Source: Hoyosella sp. YIM 151337
GTDB taxonomy: Bacteria > Actinomycetota > Actinomycetes > Mycobacteriales > Mycobacteriaceae
Assembly (NCBI RefSeq): GCF_026041215.1
Contig: NZ_JAPEIQ010000028.1
Coordinates: forward strand, 62,001 to 126,000
Direction of reading: 5' to 3'
Length of the DNA stretch: 64,000 nt
Position 1 is the stretch's first letter. Each line of letters opens with the position of its first letter. Below the pieces are notes generated by a model. It saw nothing but the letters and a program-made list of their open reading frames with translations. It ran no database searches and was not told the origin of the DNA. This document shows, in pieces, positions 20,379-30,712 of the stretch. A program made the position numbers and the translations under genes.

Positions 20379-23300
20379 TCATCCGTTGGCTGCCGCGGCA
20401 GCCATTTCGTGTCCGTGCTGCGCCGCAACCGCGCCGAGACTCTGCCCCCGCAGCCGCTGCGAGACCACAGCGGTAATGCCGTCACCGCGCATGCTCACGC
20501 CATACAACGCATCGGCCACTTCCATTGTGGGCTTCTGGTGCGTGATCACGATGAGTTGTGATGTTGCTCTCAGCTCTTCAAACAGTGTGATCAGCCGGCG
20601 CAGGTTCGTGTCGTCGAGTGCCGCTTCCACCTCGTCCATGACATAGAAGGGCGAGGGACGGGCGCGGAATATCGCAACCAGCATTGCCACCGCGGTCAAT
20701 GATTTCTCACCGCCAGAAAGGAGTGACAGCCGCTTCACTTTCTTGCCGGGCGGGCGGGCTTCGACTTCGATCCCCGTCGCGAGCATGTCCTCCGGCTCAG
20801 TAAGGACCAGTCGTCCGTCGCCGCCGGGAAACAGCGTCGAGAACACCGTGCCGAATTCGCGCTCCACGTCGTAGTACGCGTCGGTGAACAGCTGCAGGAT
20901 GCGCTTGTCCACATCGGCCACAACGCCAAGGAGATCTTTCCGGGCGGAACGCACATCTTCGAGCTGTGTGGACAGGAAGTTGTAGCGCTCTTCGAGAGCC
21001 GCGAACTCTTCTAGCGCGAGTGGATTGACCTTACCCAGTGTCGCGAGGTCTCGCTCCGCGGCCTTCAGACGGCGCTCTTGGGCCGCCCGGTCAAACGGCA
21101 TGGGCTGCGGGGCACTGACGAGTTCGCCACGCTCGCGCGCCTGCTCATACTCGTGCAACTCCAGCGGTGATGGCGGCAACGGCACCTGCGGACCGTACTC
21201 GGCGATCAACTCCTCCGCGGCGACACCCAGCTGTTCTAGGGCGGTTTCTTCGAGCTGCCGCATCCGCAGGGCAGCTTCAGCGCGGGCGACCTCATCCCGA
21301 TGCACCGCGTCCGTGAGCCGGGCCAAATCTGCAGAAAGTGACTGCGCGCGTGTTCGTACCGTCTGCAACGCCGCGACACTCTCATCGCGTCCGCGGGCCA
21401 GCTCATCCCGTTTGTTCGCTGCGGCGGCAACCGCCTGCGTGAGCCGCTGCGCAAGCTGGCTCCCCGAATCTGCGACGGCGTTCGCCACGCTCGCTGCGGC
21501 TGTCCGCGCACGCTGGGCGCGTTCCGCGCGAAGCCGGGCTTCCCGCTCAGCCCGCGCCGCACGGCGCAGACCGTCAGCTTTGCCGCGCACCGCACCGGCA
21601 CGTTCCTCCGCGGTGCGGACCGCAAGTCGTGCCTCGACCTCTGCCGAACGGGCGGACGCAAGTGCACGCGCAGCCGATTCACGCCGCTCGCTGGTGCCGT
21701 CTTCGGGAGGCTGCTCATCACCGTCGTGCTGCGCGCGCCGCAGCCGCTCCTCGTGCTCAGTCAGTGACGCAAGCAGCGCGGCGTGCTCCGATTCGGTCCG
21801 GATGCGCTGCTGCATGAGATTCTCATGCTTCGCGGCCATGACGCGGAGCTCATGGCCATGGCGCGCGAGTTCCTCATGCACCTGCGCGATCTCAGTGTCT
21901 GACGTGGTGAGCGCAGAGAATGTTTCCGAGGCGGCACTGCGGCGAGCGTCGTGTTCGTCGATCGCGCCAGACAGCGCCGCGCTTAGTTCGTCCGCCCGCT
22001 GACGCGCCGCGCCTAGCTGCTCGGACAGGCTGTCGATCTCAGCCTGCACCTCGAGTGCTGACGGCTCACGCCCGGTGCCCCCCTCGATCCAGCCAGTCCC
22101 CGCGACGTCGCCCTCTAGGGTGACCACTCGCACCCCCGGGACGGCCTGCAGCACGATTCGCGCCGTGGCGAGATCACGCGCGATCGCGATTCCACTCAGC
22201 CGGTTCCGCACCGCGCCTGCAATCTCGCTATCCGACGTCACACAGTCCACGGCCCACACTGCCCCATCCGGCAGTTCGGGCGACTCCCCCGCGCAGTCCG
22301 GCGCCCCGGTCACCAGAACTACCGCCCGAGCCGCACCATCGGCTCGCAGCTGCGCAATCGCTCTGTGCGCGGCGCCATCAGAGCTGGCGACGACGCCGTC
22401 AGCGGCGCGCCCCAGCGCTGTCGCCACTGCGGCCTCGTAGCCCTGAGCTGGACGGATGAGACCGGCTGCGCGACGATCCACGCCCGGCTGTTCGAGCAGG
22501 ACTTCTGGACCGTCTCCCCGGCGCAGGCCCGCTGCAAGCGTCTCGATTCGCGTCTGCAGGGAAACTACTTCGTGACCGGCGGCGCGTTCTGCCTCGCGAA
22601 GCTCAGTTACCCGCCGATTCGCTTTGTCGAGGGCGGCCGCGGCCCGCTCATACTGCTGATCGAGTTGTGCTTCAGTCTGCTCGAGGCCGGCGAGCCGCTG
22701 TTCCCCTGATTGGTGCGCGGTTTCGAGTTCCTGCTGCCGTTCCACCGCAGCTGCGATCCGGTCATCGAGACGAGTGATCTCGCTGTCGAAAGACTCCGCC
22801 CGGGTCCGGAGATTCTCGACCTTCCCGGCCAGTCGTGCGAGCCCCTCACGCCGGTCAGCCACAGCACGCACGGCAGCGATGTGTTCACGTTCGGCGTCCG
22901 CCGCCTCCGCCTCGCAACGGTCGAGTTCATCGCGAACAGTGTCGAGTGCCGCCATCGCCATCTCAACTGCCTCACGCAGTTGTGCTTCCTCGACAGCGAC
23001 TCGCTCCGCTTGCGCCTCCAGCGCCTCTGGATCCTGTCCGCGCTGTTGCACCTGTGTGCTCTCGAGGTGGCGCGCTCGCTCGCGCGCAACCTGAATTGTC
23101 GCGCTCACCCGCTCAGCAATCGCGGATAGGCGAAACCACACTTGCGACGCCTCTTCCGCCTGTGGGGCCAGCGCGCCGGCGCGCACCGAGAGCGCACGTT
23201 CCTCTTCGCGAACCGTGTCGAGTTCGCAGCGTACACGCTCAGCTTCAGCCCGTGCGCGCTCTTCGTTGCGCTGCTGGTCGTTCAGCTCGGCGCGGCGGCG

Positions 23301-24005
23301 GACGAGGTCGTCCGCCGCGAGCCGCAGCTTCGCGTCGCGAAGTTCCGCTTGAATGACCTGCGCGCGACGCGCCACATCAGCTTGCCTCGCGAGCGGCTTC
23401 AACTGTCTGCGCAGTTCCGTCGTCAAGTCACTCAGCCGGGCCAGATTGGCCTGCATCGCGTCGAGCTTTCGCAGAGCCTTCTCTTTGCGCCGCCGGTGTT
23501 TCAGCACCCCGGCTGCCTCTTCGATATAAGCCCGAAGATCCTCTGGCCGCGACTCCAGGATTTGGGCGAGCTGCCCCTGCCCTACGATGACGTGCATCTC
23601 GCGGCCGATGCCCGAATCGCTCAGCAGCTCCTGGACGTCCATGAGCCGGCACTTCGAACCGTTGATTTCGTACTCGCTGGCACCGTCACGGAACACGCGC
23701 CGCGTGACCGAAACTTCGGTGTAGTCGATCGGCAGCGCACCATCGGAGTTGTCGATCGTCAGCGTGACTTCAGCCCGGCCGAGAGCGGGACGCCCGACGG
23801 TGCCCGCGAAGATGACGTCGTCCATCTTTCCGCCGCGCAGCGCCTTCGCGCCCTGTTCCCCCATGACCCACGCAAGCGCATCCACGACGTTCGATTTGCC
23901 CGAACCGTTCGGACCAACGACACAGTTGATGCCAGGTTCGAACTTCAGGGTGGTTGCAGACGCGAATGATTTGAAGCCCTTGAGGGTGAGCGACTTGAGG
24001 TGCAC
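20379..24005 (-). CDS. smc: chromosome segregation protein SMC
   Basis: 1208 residues. Walker A GPNGSGKS at residues 31-38, two long coiled-coil arms rich in Arg/Glu/Ala, a central hinge near residues 500-640 ([25 protein letters not shown] to [17 protein letters not shown]), then the ABC signature [14 protein letters not shown] near 1092 and Walker [14 protein letters not shown] near 1118. SMC dimers with ScpA/ScpB organise and segregate the chromosome. The acyP gene lies six bases upstream and the pgsA2-type gene directly follows with a possible four-base overlap. In M. tuberculosis I recall smc followed by ftsY instead, so this junction is lineage-specific. Confidence 0.97.
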   Translation of the reverse strand: MHLKSLTLKGFKSFASATTLKFEPGINCVVGPNGSGKSNVVDALAWVMGEQGAKALRGGKMDDVIFAGTVGRPALGRAEVTLTIDNSDGALPIDYTEVSVTRRVFRDGASEYEINGSKCRLMDVQELLSDSGIGREMHVIVGQGQLAQILESRPEDLRAYIEEAAGVLKHRRRKEKALRKLDAMQANLARLSDLTTELRRQLKPLARQADVARRAQVIQAELRDAKLRLAADDLVRRRAELNDQQRNEERARAEAERVRCELDTVREEERALSVRAGALAPQAEEASQVWFRLSAIAERVSATIQVARERARHLESTQVQQRGQDPEALEAQAERVAVEEAQLREAVEMAMAALDTVRDELDRCEAEAADAEREHIAAVRAVADRREGLARLAGKVENLRTRAESFDSEITRLDDRIAAAVERQQELETAHQSGEQRLAGLEQTEAQLDQQYERAAAALDKANRRVTELREAERAAGHEVVSLQTRIETLAAGLRRGDGPEVLLEQPGVDRRAAGLIRPAQGYEAAVATALGRAADGVVASSDGAAHRAIAQLRADGAARAVVLVTGAPDCAGESPELPDGAVWAVDCVTSDSEIAGAVRNRLSGIAIARDLATARIVLQAVPGVRVVTLEGDVAGTGWIEGGTGREPSALEVQAEIDSLSEQLGAARQRADELSAALSGAIDEHDARRSAASETFSALTTSDTEIAQVHEELARHGHELRVMAAKHENLMQQRIRTESEHAALLASLTEHEERLRRAQHDGDEQPPEDGTSERRESAARALASARSAEVEARLAVRTAEERAGAVRGKADGLRRAARAEREARLRAERAQRARTAAASVANAVADSGSQLAQRLTQAVAAAANKRDELARGRDESVAALQTVRTRAQSLSADLARLTDAVHRDEVARAEAALRMRQLEETALEQLGVAAEELIAEYGPQVPLPPSPLELHEYEQARERGELVSAPQPMPFDRAAQERRLKAAERDLATLGKVNPLALEEFAALEERYNFLSTQLEDVRSARKDLLGVVADVDKRILQLFTDAYYDVEREFGTVFSTLFPGGDGRLVLTEPEDMLATGIEVEARPPGKKVKRLSLLSGGEKSLTAVAMLVAIFRARPSPFYVMDEVEAALDDTNLRRLITLFEELRATSQLIVITHQKPTMEVADALYGVSMRGDGITAVVSQRLRGQSLGAVAAQHGHEMAAAAANG

Positions 24006-24010
24006 GCGCG

Positions 24011-24280
24011 TTACCGCTCCTCGAAACCGGTCAAGTCACCGCGCGCTTCGTCCCAGCTCTCGACTACCAGCGTCACTTTCCCCGGCGTATCACCGGAGTT
24101 CAGCATTGCCAGAAGCTTCTCGCATTGCGCGCGGGGGCCTTCGGCGGTGACGAGGACGCGACCGTCGCGCTGGTTAGCCGCGTGCCCGGAGAGCCCCAGT
24201 TCAAGCGCGCGCGCCCGGGTCCACCAACGAAAACCGACGCCCTGCACCCTGCCGTGCACCCATGCTGTCAGTCGAACCAC
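24011..24280 (-). CDS. acyP: acylphosphatase
   Basis: 89 residues, the usual small size. It hydrolyses acyl phosphates such as acetyl phosphate or carbamoyl phosphate. The catalytic Arg is in [15 protein letters not shown] and the catalytic Asn in [17 protein letters not shown] at 24280 ([10 protein letters not shown]) fits the family length; the frame extends further but the upstream part is unlike the family. It sits six bases before smc, an arrangement common in actinobacteria (Rv2922A-Rv2922c). Confidence 0.9.
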   Translation of the reverse strand: MVRLTAWVHGRVQGVGFRWWTRARALELGLSGHAANQRDGRVLVTAEGPRAQCEKLLAMLNSGDTPGKVTLVVESWDEARGDLTGFEER

Positions 24281-24311
24281 GTCTTCAGTATCACGCTCCG
24301 TGCCGCTGATT

Positions 24312-25526
24312 TCAGCGTGATATCCGCGCGTGTTGCCCAGGTCCGTGCTCGCGATCCGCGCCACGCTGCGTTTTGGCCGGCCCGGCGGTCGGCATCCAGA
24401 ACGCAAGGACCAGAACTACCGCGGCAAGCGTCACGGGGAGAAGCATGGCGCTCTGGATGCCTGCGGCACTGATCAGCGAACCGATTATCGCGGGGCCAAT
24501 GAGGAACGCGGTGTATCCGAAACCGACCACTACCGCAAGCGTGCGCCCCCCGCCGAGGTGCCCAGCGACGGCATAAATCTGTGGATTGATGATGCCGACA
24601 CCGAGCCCGACGACAACCCACGCCGCGAGCACCACCGGCAGGTCGTCACTCATCACCGTGACGACAAACCCACTGCCGGCAACGAGCGCGCCCGCGTGCA
24701 CGATCGTCTGGCGCCCGAAGCGCGCGCATAACGGGTCACCGAGGAGACGGATCACGATCATCGCGGCGGACACACACACCACGCCGAGGGCCCCGACACC
24801 GGGTGACACTCCCGTCACATCGGTCACGTGAATCGAAGACCAGTCCATCGCGGTGCCCTCAGTCATCCCGAAACACAAGGCGATGATTCCGAGCAGCCAT
24901 GCCGCGGCGGGGATACGCCCGCCCGTCCCCTCGCCGCCGGTCGCTGGACGGGTCTGAGGGAGCCGGGACGACACGGCGACTGTCGCTGAAACCCCAAGCA
25001 GGACGCCCACCAGGCAGGCTCCTGTGATCACCGCCCCGAGGCTCTCAGTCAACAGGGCGACCAATAGGACCACACCTGCCCCGAGGAGCGCGCCGATCGA
25101 GAAGAACGCGTGGAAGAGGCTCATGGTCGGCTTTTGCCGGTGCGCCTCAACATGAACCCCTACCGCGTTCATCGCGACGTCCATCATCCCGTTGCCCACA
25201 CCGAACACGGCAGCCGCTGCGATGACCGCTGGGAACGACGGGGCAAACGCGACCACCCCGAGACCGACCGCCATGACGGGGACCGCCGCGAGCGTGATGC
25301 GTTTCGCGCCGCGCCGATCGGCCCAGCGTCCCGCCACCTGCATCGCGACGACCGCACAGATGCCCGCCACCATCAACAGGATGGCGATGCCGCGCGCATC
25401 CGTACCGAACGCATCGCGGATAGACGGCAGCAATCCCGCCCACACCCCGATGAAGAGCCCGTTCACAGCGAAAATCGTGCATACGGGCAGCCTCGCCAGT
25501 ACGGACGGGTGAATCGCGCTAGCCAT
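24312..25526 (-). CDS. MFS transporter
   Basis: 404 residues with about twelve hydrophobic segments and the MFS loop signature [12 protein letters not shown] between spans 2 and 3. The central loop holds [17 protein letters not shown]. It resembles the YbjJ/inner-membrane MFS group that includes putative drug or sugar exporters; the substrate cannot be named. ATG at 25526 (MASAIHPSV) overlaps the preceding small gene by eight bases (stop codon at 25519), implying coupled translation. It is inserted between osmC and acyP, which are close together in M. tuberculosis. Confidence 0.85.
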   Translation of the reverse strand: MASAIHPSVLARLPVCTIFAVNGLFIGVWAGLLPSIRDAFGTDARGIAILLMVAGICAVVAMQVAGRWADRRGAKRITLAAVPVMAVGLGVVAFAPSFPAVIAAAAVFGVGNGMMDVAMNAVGVHVEAHRQKPTMSLFHAFFSIGALLGAGVVLLVALLTESLGAVITGACLVGVLLGVSATVAVSSRLPQTRPATGGEGTGGRIPAAAWLLGIIALCFGMTEGTAMDWSSIHVTDVTGVSPGVGALGVVCVSAAMIVIRLLGDPLCARFGRQTIVHAGALVAGSGFVVTVMSDDLPVVLAAWVVVGLGVGIINPQIYAVAGHLGGGRTLAVVVGFGYTAFLIGPAIIGSLISAAGIQSAMLLPVTLAAVVLVLAFWMPTAGPAKTQRGADREHGPGQHARISR

Positions 25527-26025
25527 CTTTATCGAAGCGGATTCGGGGCAAGCGCAGCGGCGATACTCCGCCCGCACGGATGGTCACCCCAGGCAGGCGC
25601 AGCTTCCCCGGCAGGGTAATCGGCGGAATGTGAACCTCATCAAAACGTACCGTCCCCAGCCGGATCGGACCAATGCCGATCGCGGGGCCCACACGGACAC
25701 CCGAAACGCGGAAGCCGGACGCGTCCGATGCCGAACGCTCAGCATCGTCCTCGGGCGGCTCGTGCGCGCTGAGCACGGGGGCCGCTGCTGGGACGGGCGC
25801 GTCCTGCCGGGGCAGCAGACGGCGGAACGGCTCCGCGAGCCGCGGTGGCGGCACAGCGGCCGGGCGGGGCACGCGCCGCACCCGGAATAGGCTGCCCCGA
25901 TTACCGAGGTCACCTATTGGAGGGCGCAGTGATTGCGGCCGGAACGCATCGGCACGGCGCGAACGCGGTTTCCGGGTGCGCCCAACTGGTGCGTGCCAAC
26001 GTTCCGGTTTCCCCGGACCTCTCAC
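25519..26025 (-). CDS. hypothetical low-complexity protein coupled to osmC and the MFS gene
   Basis: 168 residues if started at GTG 26025. The first 95 residues are rich in Arg and Pro and probably disordered. The last 65 show a striking alternation of hydrophobic residues with Gly/Pro turns (VGPAIGIGPIRLGTVRF, IPPITLPGKLRLPGVTIR, PLRLPRIRF), like short beta strands or a beta-helix. I recognise no family. Its start overlaps the osmC stop by four bases (GTGA) and its stop overlaps the MFS start by eight bases, so it sits exactly as a real operon member would. A later start within the frame is possible. Confidence 0.5.
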   Translation of the reverse strand: MRGPGKPERWHAPVGRTRKPRSRRADAFRPQSLRPPIGDLGNRGSLFRVRRVPRPAAVPPPRLAEPFRRLLPRQDAPVPAAAPVLSAHEPPEDDAERSASDASGFRVSGVRVGPAIGIGPIRLGTVRFDEVHIPPITLPGKLRLPGVTIRAGGVSPLRLPRIRFDKDG

Positions 26026-26495
26026 GATTCCCCCTCAATAACAAGTCTTACTTTGGTTCCCGCTTTGAGCGTACGGCCGACGGTGCACGTGCGGTCAATG
26101 GCGCGTTCAACGACCGCGAGAAGGCGCTGCTGAGCATCGCCATCGAGCTCACTCAAGTCCAGTTCGAGTACCTCATCGAGAAGTGGATACACTTCGTTCT
26201 CCCGATCCGGCGCGCCGGTGACGCGGATCGTTGCATCGTAATTCTCGCCGAGCCGCCGCGATAACGGGAAATCCGAAGCAAGGCCGCTGCATGCCGCGAG
26301 CGCGATCTTCAGCAGCTCCCCCGGGGTGAAAGCACCATCATCCGTGACCGAGCCGATCAGCACCTCGGCACCGCGTGAACTCCGCCCCGTGTACCGGCGC
26401 ACACCCGTACGTTCAACCCACAGCCTCGTGTCGGCAGGGTTGGGGTTGGTCAGTTCAGTCTCGTGGCGGGTGTCATCTGTCTGCTCGAACGTCAT
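26022..26495 (-). CDS. OsmC/Ohr-family protein (Rv2923c-like)
   Basis: 157 residues. The two redox cysteines of the family are present: ALAACSGLASD and DRTCTVGRTL. OsmC/Ohr proteins reduce organic or fatty-acid hydroperoxides with a cysteine pair and are usually cytosolic dimers. The FTPGELLKIALAACSG helix is the typical core. It corresponds to Rv2923c, a neighbour of acyP and mutM in M. tuberculosis; here the AGCS gene stands between it and mutM, and a hypothetical/MFS pair between it and acyP. Confidence 0.88.
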   Translation of the reverse strand: MTFEQTDDTRHETELTNPNPADTRLWVERTGVRRYTGRSSRGAEVLIGSVTDDGAFTPGELLKIALAACSGLASDFPLSRRLGENYDATIRVTGAPDRENEVYPLLDEVLELDLSELDGDAQQRLLAVVERAIDRTCTVGRTLKAGTKVRLVIEGES

Positions 26496-26552
26496 AGCGG
26501 TAATAATCGCACCGGGGACGTGAACTATTCCGCTGCGGGTGCACCCAGCCGC

Positions 26553-27992
26553 TCACTGCTTGCGGGCGTGCTGAAGCTCGGGTGCGGTCGGATCCCAGCA
26601 CTCCACGCCCTTCAAATCGGGCATGTCGTCACGAGTGAAGACCGGGTTGAAGCCTTCGCGCCGCTGGGCGAGGTAGTGCTTCAGCAAGCGCATCGCGATC
26701 GCAGAGAGCGGGATGACCGCGGCGAGGTTCAACAGCGCCATGACTCCCATCGTCATGTCGGCCAAGTCCCAGACCAGGCTGAGCGAGCCGATGGATCCCA
26801 GGAAGACGCACAGCACCACTGCAAGCCGGAAGCTCTGCAGCACCGTTTTCGACTGGGTGAGGAACTCGACGTTAGCTTCGCCGTAATAGTAGTTACCCAG
26901 CACGGAACTGAACGCGAGGATGAAGATCACCACCGCCAGGTACTGCACCGCCCACTCGCCGAACTGAAGCGAGAGAGCGTTTTGCGTGAGAGCGGCTCCT
27001 TCCCGCTCCCCGAACGCAGGATCGGCAAGCAGGATGATGAATGCGGTCATGCTGCAGATGATTAGCGTGTCGAAGTAGACGCCGAGCGCCTGGACAAGCC
27101 CCTGCTTGACCGGGTGCGATACGGCAGCTGTCGACGCCGCGTTCGGGACCGAACCCATGCCCGCTTCGTTGGAGAACAGGCCGCGGCGAATACCCCACAT
27201 GATGGCGGCGCCGACCGTCCCGCCTGCGGCTTCACGAAGGCCGAACGCGCTTTCGAACACCAGCCGGAACATGGCCGGCACCTCAGAAATGTTCATCACG
27301 ACCACGAGCAAGCCGAGCCCGATGTACGACAATGCCATGGCTGGCACAAGCACCTGGGTCACCGCGCCGATCCGGCGGATACCGCCGAAAATGACCAGTG
27401 CCGTCAGCACGGCTACGACGACCCCCACCGTGATAAAGACGGTGTCGGAGTCATTGTCGAGCGCCGTCGACACCGAATCGGCGATCGAGTTCGCTTGCAC
27501 CGAGTTGAAAACCAGGCCGTAGGTCACCGTAATGATTACCGCAAAAAGGACACCCATCCATTTGGCGTTAAGTCCCTGGGTCATGTAGTAAGCGGGACCG
27601 CCGCGGTAACTGTCCTTGTCTTGCACTTTGTAGAGCTGCCCAAGGGTTGATTCCACGAAAGCCGTCGCGGAGCCCACAATCGCCATCAGCCACATCCAGA
27701 AAATGGCGCCCGGCCCGCCAAGCGTGATCGCGATAGCGACACCCGCGATATTTCCGGTTCCGACTCGCGAGGCCGCCGAGATCGTGAACGCCTTGAAGGA
27801 CGAAATGCCCTTTTTGCCGTTCTCCATGATGAGCGGCTTTTCCGTGATCACCCGGAACATCTCGCCGATAAGCCGGAGCTGGACGAATTTGGACCAGCCC
27901 GTCAGCAGCAGACCGGCAAAAACGAGAACCCCGATTACGAGGTACCACAAATACTCGTTGATGAAATCGACGATCTCGTGCACCGCATCCAT
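26553..27992 (-). CDS. alanine/glycine:cation symporter (AGCS family)
   Basis: 479 residues with about ten membrane segments. Family features include FKAFTISAASRVGTGNIAGVA, the signature GGPGAIFWMWLMAIVGSATAFVESTLGQLYK, and GIRRGLFSNEAGMGS. These proteins import alanine or glycine with Na+ or H+. ATG at 27992 is preceded by CGGAGG. A glycine/alanine importer fits a genome that invests in glycine cleavage, but no glycine riboswitch is visible in the 125 bases upstream. The gap of 57 bases to osmC has no clear terminator. Confidence 0.92.
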   Translation of the reverse strand: MDAVHEIVDFINEYLWYLVIGVLVFAGLLLTGWSKFVQLRLIGEMFRVITEKPLIMENGKKGISSFKAFTISAASRVGTGNIAGVAIAITLGGPGAIFWMWLMAIVGSATAFVESTLGQLYKVQDKDSYRGGPAYYMTQGLNAKWMGVLFAVIITVTYGLVFNSVQANSIADSVSTALDNDSDTVFITVGVVVAVLTALVIFGGIRRIGAVTQVLVPAMALSYIGLGLLVVVMNISEVPAMFRLVFESAFGLREAAGGTVGAAIMWGIRRGLFSNEAGMGSVPNAASTAAVSHPVKQGLVQALGVYFDTLIICSMTAFIILLADPAFGEREGAALTQNALSLQFGEWAVQYLAVVIFILAFSSVLGNYYYGEANVEFLTQSKTVLQSFRLAVVLCVFLGSIGSLSLVWDLADMTMGVMALLNLAAVIPLSAIAMRLLKHYLAQRREGFNPVFTRDDMPDLKGVECWDPTAPELQHARKQ

Positions 27993-28117
27993 CGGGACCT
28001 CCGCGGTTCGATTGTCAGGCCACTCCCGTCGGCGCGGCGTATGAAAACGTATCGTAGTTCTCGATATCGAATTCGCTCAGCGCTTTCCGCATCAGAATCG
28101 GCGGGGCCCTCGTTATC

Positions 28118-29050
28118 TCATTTGATTCGCGGGGTGACAGGTGCAAGAACGCCGCGCCTGCCCGTAAACCGTGGGCGCGGTTGGCAGCGGGGACACGAAT
28201 AGGACGACCGGTTCATGAATGCTTCGCGCTGGATCGGCGCCCCGCAGCGATGACACGGCTGGTTTTCGCGGCCGTACACGGCTAAGGAACGACTGAAGTA
28301 CCCAGACTGACCATTCACGTTGACGTAGAGCGAATCGAATGACGTTCCGCCCTGCGCGAGCGCCGCTGTCATCACGTCGTGCGCGGCAGCAATAATCGAC
28401 GCCAGCTTGGGCCGCGACAGCGCGCTCGCGAGCCGATTGCCATGCACCTGGGCGCGCCAGAGCGCCTCGTCGGCATAGATGTTTCCCACGCCCGAGATCA
28501 CAGACTGATCGAGCAGGACCCGCTTGATTTCACTCGGCTTGCGTTTCATCTTTTCGACCACAGCGCGCGAATCGAAACGTGGATCGAGCGGATCCCGGGC
28601 AATGTGTACCACGGGATCCGGCAGGTACTCGCCTGCGGAGACCGCGCTCACAGGAGCGACCAGCCAGCCGCCGAAGGTGCGCTGGTCAACGAAGCGCAAC
28701 TGCTCCCCACTCGACAGTGACACCACGATGCGGGCGTGAACTTCACGTGGGGCGCTTGCGGGCTGCACGAGCATCTGACCACTCATCCCGAGATGCACGA
28801 GCAACGATTCCGAAGCCTCGCAAGCGAGCGGGGTTGCCTGCCCGTCGTTAAGCAACAGCCAGAGATACTTGCCCCGGCGGAACGCGCCGCTGAACGTTTG
28901 CCCGTGCAGCCGCGCGGCAAGGTCGGCGGGGCCTGCGGCATGCCGGCGCACCGCACGGGGATGCAGCACTTCCACCGATTCGATAGCCCTGCCGACCACA
29001 TGCGATTCCAGACCGCGGCGAACGACTTCGACCTCAGGAAGCTCAGGCAT
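28118..29050 (-). CDS. mutM: formamidopyrimidine-DNA glycosylase (Fpg/MutM)
   Basis: 310 residues. It removes 8-oxoguanine and formamidopyrimidines and nicks the abasic site. The N terminus [14 protein letters not shown] provides the catalytic Pro and Glu; FRRGKYLWL contains the conserved Lys; [18 protein letters not shown] is the H2TH region; the C-terminal zinc finger is CHRCG...SYSCPRCQ. About 20 extra residues after the zinc finger make it slightly longer than most relatives. It starts 22 bases after rnc, in the conserved order rnc-mutM. Confidence 0.96.
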   Translation of the reverse strand: MPELPEVEVVRRGLESHVVGRAIESVEVLHPRAVRRHAAGPADLAARLHGQTFSGAFRRGKYLWLLLNDGQATPLACEASESLLVHLGMSGQMLVQPASAPREVHARIVVSLSSGEQLRFVDQRTFGGWLVAPVSAVSAGEYLPDPVVHIARDPLDPRFDSRAVVEKMKRKPSEIKRVLLDQSVISGVGNIYADEALWRAQVHGNRLASALSRPKLASIIAAAHDVMTAALAQGGTSFDSLYVNVNGQSGYFSRSLAVYGRENQPCHRCGAPIQREAFMNRSSYSCPRCQPRPRFTGRRGVLAPVTPRIK

Positions 29051-29072
29051 CTCGACCGGCCGTCAGGAAGGG

Positions 29073-29789
29073 CTACGCATCAGCGGACAGAAAACGCCAC
29101 GCTGCACCGGCAGCTTTCTGCTCCGCTTCCTTCTTCGTTCGCCCGGTACCGGTGCCGAGTTGATCACCGGCGACAATAACCGTCGCGGTGAACTCTTTGT
29201 CATGGTCCGGCCCTTTCGCAGCAACCTCGTAGGCGGGTACGCCGAGACCGCGTTCCGCGGTGAGTTCCTGCAGACTCGTCTTCCAGTCGAGACCTGCACC
29301 CAGCCGTGGGCCCCGCTCGAGGAGGTCCTTGAACAGCGTCAGCACGACCGTGCGCGCGACATCGAGTCCATGCTCGAGGTACACAGCCCCGAGCAGCGAC
29401 TCCATGCCGTCGGCCAGGATGCTCGCTTTATCACGCCCGCCGGTCATTTCCTCGCCCTTGCCGAGCAGGAAATGCACACCGAGTCCGCCTTCTCCGAGGC
29501 TGCGCGCCACCTCAGCAAGCGCATGCATATTCACCACGCTTGAGCGGATCTTCGCGAGTTCACCCTCAGGCTTGTCCGGGTGGGTGCGATACAAATGCTC
29601 AGTGATCGTCAGACCGAGAACCGAGTCACCGAGGAACTCGAGACGCTCGTTTGTCGGGAGCCCGCCGTTCTCGTAGGCATAGGAGCGGTGCGTTAACGCG
29701 AGAGTCAAAACGTCATCGCTGAGCTCCACACCGAGCGCGGCTAGCAGCGACTCGCGGCGCTCGCCCGCCAAAGCTGCGCCATCAGCCAC
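29073..29789 (-). CDS. rnc: ribonuclease III
   Basis: 238 residues. Cuts double-stranded RNA, including rRNA precursors. The catalytic signature [14 protein letters not shown] and the downstream [18 protein letters not shown] supply the acidic metal ligands; the double-stranded RNA-binding domain fills the last 70 residues ([14 protein letters not shown] to [17 protein letters not shown]). GTG at 29789 is chosen: it lies two bases after the rpmF stop, gives the usual family length, and the frame upstream would run through rpmF. Confidence 0.95.
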   Translation of the reverse strand: MADGAALAGERRESLLAALGVELSDDVLTLALTHRSYAYENGGLPTNERLEFLGDSVLGLTITEHLYRTHPDKPEGELAKIRSSVVNMHALAEVARSLGEGGLGVHFLLGKGEEMTGGRDKASILADGMESLLGAVYLEHGLDVARTVVLTLFKDLLERGPRLGAGLDWKTSLQELTAERGLGVPAYEVAAKGPDHDKEFTATVIVAGDQLGTGTGRTKKEAEQKAAGAAWRFLSADA

Positions 29790-29791
29790 GG

Positions 29792-29977
29792 TCAGACCGT
29801 TGCAGCCGTAACCTGACGTCCCCGGTACGTGCCACATGAAGGGCATGCGGTGTGCGGCAGGGTCTTCTGCCCGCAAGCGCGGTTAGGGCAGGTGATGAGT
29901 GCGGGCGCAGTGGTCTTCCACTGGCTGCGGCGCGACCTCGTGTTGGCACGCGACATCCGGCGCTTGGGAACGGCCAC
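29792..29977 (-). CDS. rpmF: 50S ribosomal protein L32
   Basis: 61 residues beginning [21 protein letters not shown], the invariant L32 start. Four cysteines (CPNRACGQ and CPSCG) mark the zinc-binding form. The GTG start at 29977 is preceded by AGGAGAG with a six-base spacer. It is in the conserved DUF177-rpmF-rnc-mutM order. Confidence 0.97.
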   Translation of the reverse strand: MAVPKRRMSRANTRSRRSQWKTTAPALITCPNRACGQKTLPHTACPSCGTYRGRQVTAATV

Positions 29978-30047
29978 GACTTACTCTCCTTGGCAATCGA
30001 TTGGTAGCTGCTTAGGCGCTGGCAGAAACAGGCAATCCCGCGTGGAA

Positions 30048-30629
30048 CTATGCTTCCGGGCGCTCATTGGACGGTAACTTATCCGCGAGCGCAGCCCAGC
30101 GAGGATCCAGTATCTCATGACTGTGGCCAGATTCCGCAATCGCCAGGCGAACGCCGCATTCTGAGCACAAGCCTGGGCAATCGTCAGCACACATCGGCTG
30201 CAACGGGAGTGCGAGCCCAAAGGCGTCAGTGATGACCGGCTCCAGGTCGATCAGTTCATCCTCGATTCGGTGAACTTCATCCTCGTCGGTTGTCTCGGAC
30301 GTCGCGCTGCCCGGATAAGCGAACAGTTCCGTCACAGAAATTTCCACCTCATCACGGAAATCTTCGAGACAGCGCACACATTCGCCCGTCGCTTCACTGT
30401 GCACGGACCCGGTGACTAAGACACCTTCGGACACGGCTTCCAGGCGCAAATCCATGTCGAGGACTTCGCCAGCGGGGATTCCGATCATGTCCAGTCCGAT
30501 CCGGGCGGGAAGCGCGACGCTGCGGCGCTCCTCGCGCATCGTGCCAGGACTCCGGCCGAGCGACCGAACGTCCAGCACAAACGGCGAGTCCCGCAGCGGG
30601 CGCGCCGAACCATGCCGGGAAGTCTTCAC
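30048..30629 (-). CDS. DUF177 (YceD) family protein (Rv2926c-like)
   Basis: 193 residues. The family is almost always encoded directly before rpmF and has been linked to 23S rRNA/large-subunit maturation. CVRCLEDF in the middle and the four-cysteine knuckle CADDCPGLCSECG near the C terminus are characteristic. The two cysteine groups could bind a metal. Start at ATG 30629 is followed by a basic N-terminal stretch; a later start at the Met in GTMREERRSVALPARIG is possible. Confidence 0.88.
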   Translation of the reverse strand: MKTSRHGSARPLRDSPFVLDVRSLGRSPGTMREERRSVALPARIGLDMIGIPAGEVLDMDLRLEAVSEGVLVTGSVHSEATGECVRCLEDFRDEVEISVTELFAYPGSATSETTDEDEVHRIEDELIDLEPVITDAFGLALPLQPMCADDCPGLCSECGVRLAIAESGHSHEILDPRWAALADKLPSNERPEA

Positions 30630-30712
30630 GAGATCACACTCCGATTGAGGCGGTTAAGTCACCCCTGACGGGGCCAGTTCAACCTACTAGTGTACCGCCC
30701 GTGTGGCGTGCA

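Noticed and set aside
19537-20646. 369-residue plus-strand frame across the phosphatidyltransferase gene
   Set aside because: Opposite strand holds the complete CDP-alcohol phosphotransferase signature and overlaps the smc end; this frame has no recognisable domain.
21025-22002. 325-residue plus-strand frame opposite smc, made mostly of Ser, Ala and Arg
   Set aside because: Shadow of the SMC coiled coil read on the other strand; low-complexity composition is the mirror of Glu/Ala/Arg codons.
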